Of a DNA stretch of 64,000 nucleotides, positions 63,501 to 64,000 are shown piece after piece. Each line of letters begins with the position of its first letter. Position 1 is the first letter of the stretch. The notes beneath the pieces are model-generated. The model was given only the letters and a program-made list of their open reading frames with translations. It did no database searches and had not been told where the DNA came from. The DNA comes from Jackrogersella multiformis (lineage: Eukaryota; Ascomycota; Sordariomycetes; Xylariales; Hypoxylaceae): NCBI GenBank assembly GCA_902806575.1, contig CADCXD010000001.1, forward strand, positions 558,001 through 622,000, read 5' to 3'. The position numbers and the translations under genes were made by a program.

Positions 63501-64000
63501 ATTATTTAAAACGTACGTTTAATTTAATAAAAATTTTATTACTTTTAAATTTACTTTTAACTTTTTAAGTTAAAAAAGATAATAATTATTTTATATATAA
63601 ATGTATAAATATTAACGATTTAAGTTACGATAATTATTTTTATATAAATAAGTTTTTTTATTTTATTTTACTTATATGTTAAAAAATAAAATTAAACCGT
63701 TATATTTTAAGTTTAATAAAGATTTTCTTTTTATTTATAATTAGGTTTAAGTTTTAACCGATAAAAAGTAAGTTTTTATTTTAACCGAAAAATTAATTAA
63801 TAATATAAATAAGGAAAATCTTATTTAAAATATTACCTTTTAATTATCTATATTTATTCTTTAGTTTTAATTTAAAAAGGCGAGGTTAAGTTTTTTATTA
63901 AAGTTTTAAATTTATAAATAAAGTTATATATTTATTTATTTATAATTTAAAATTAATAATATAAATAATTTAAAATAATTTAAAAAAAAGTATTTATAAT
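51591..64000. repeat. AT-rich, RIP-mutated repeat block (right)
   Basis: 12.4 kb of nearly pure A/T sequence to the window edge, with CpA and TpG rare and no meaningful ORF; the longest reported (61898-62107) is a low-complexity Leu/Ile/Lys string. The part from 51,600 to about 58,500 also has little CpG, while from about 58,600 onward CpG is more common, like the left block. This may mark different parent elements or ages. Simple repeats include (TA)n near 53,293-53,318. I could not identify the original transposons. Confidence 0.85.
59836..59890. repeat. ATTATTTT tandem microsatellite
   Basis: About five to six consecutive 8-bp units of ATTATTTT inside the right AT-rich block, following several ATT units. 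Confidence 0.75.

Overview
The window is a piece of a filamentous ascomycete (Pezizomycotina) genome, probably a Sordariomycete. The evidence is short GT-AG introns with CTAAY-like branch sites, a HET-domain gene, a GH131 glucanase, a Zn2Cys6 regulator, and two flanking AT-rich blocks with the signature of repeat-induced point mutation (RIP). A dispersed TACCTAGGTA palindrome in the intergenic DNA points the same way. The class assignment is inference.

Layout. About 1-4855 and 51590-64000 are almost pure A/T, nearly free of CpA/TpG and of long ORFs: RIP-mutated repeats, presumably heterochromatin. Between them lies a gene island. 4856-9450 is a gene-free transition zone holding a decayed Ty3/Gypsy integrase relic (minus strand, 5945-6412) and an intact-ended 195-bp solo LTR with a 5-bp target duplication (8592-8786). 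9451-28582 is a conserved housekeeping stretch: POL5/MYBBP1A, a multi-pass membrane protein, DRN1/CWF19-like, UTP20, and a ZIM17-type mitochondrial zinc-finger protein with an unusual long C-terminal extension. 29442-32350 is a cullin-3. 33461-41829 holds lineage-specific genes: a low-complexity protein with an apparent frameshift, a secreted GH131 enzyme, a poly-Ser protein, an F-box/LRR-like protein and a small hypothetical. 42242-49979 is accessory: a Zn2Cys6 transcription factor, a 2-oxoglutarate/Fe(II) dioxygenase convergent with it, and a HET-domain protein. 49980-51590 is a repeat-rich edge with at least six degenerate copies of a GAGCCGTAAATTT/GGCAGTGCT motif.

Most genes are spliced, and I re-joined exons by hand from splice sites, phase and family resemblance; exon coordinates are in each entry. 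POL5, DRN1 and UTP20 all act in nuclear/nucleolar RNA metabolism and sit within 17 kb, but nothing shows they are co-regulated. I found no rRNA, tRNA or CRISPR. No clearly new multi-gene system is visible. The best second-look items are the ZIM17 fusion, the GT..GG intron puzzle, the frameshifted gene at 34.58 kb, the dispersed palindrome family and the hAT-like repeat cluster.
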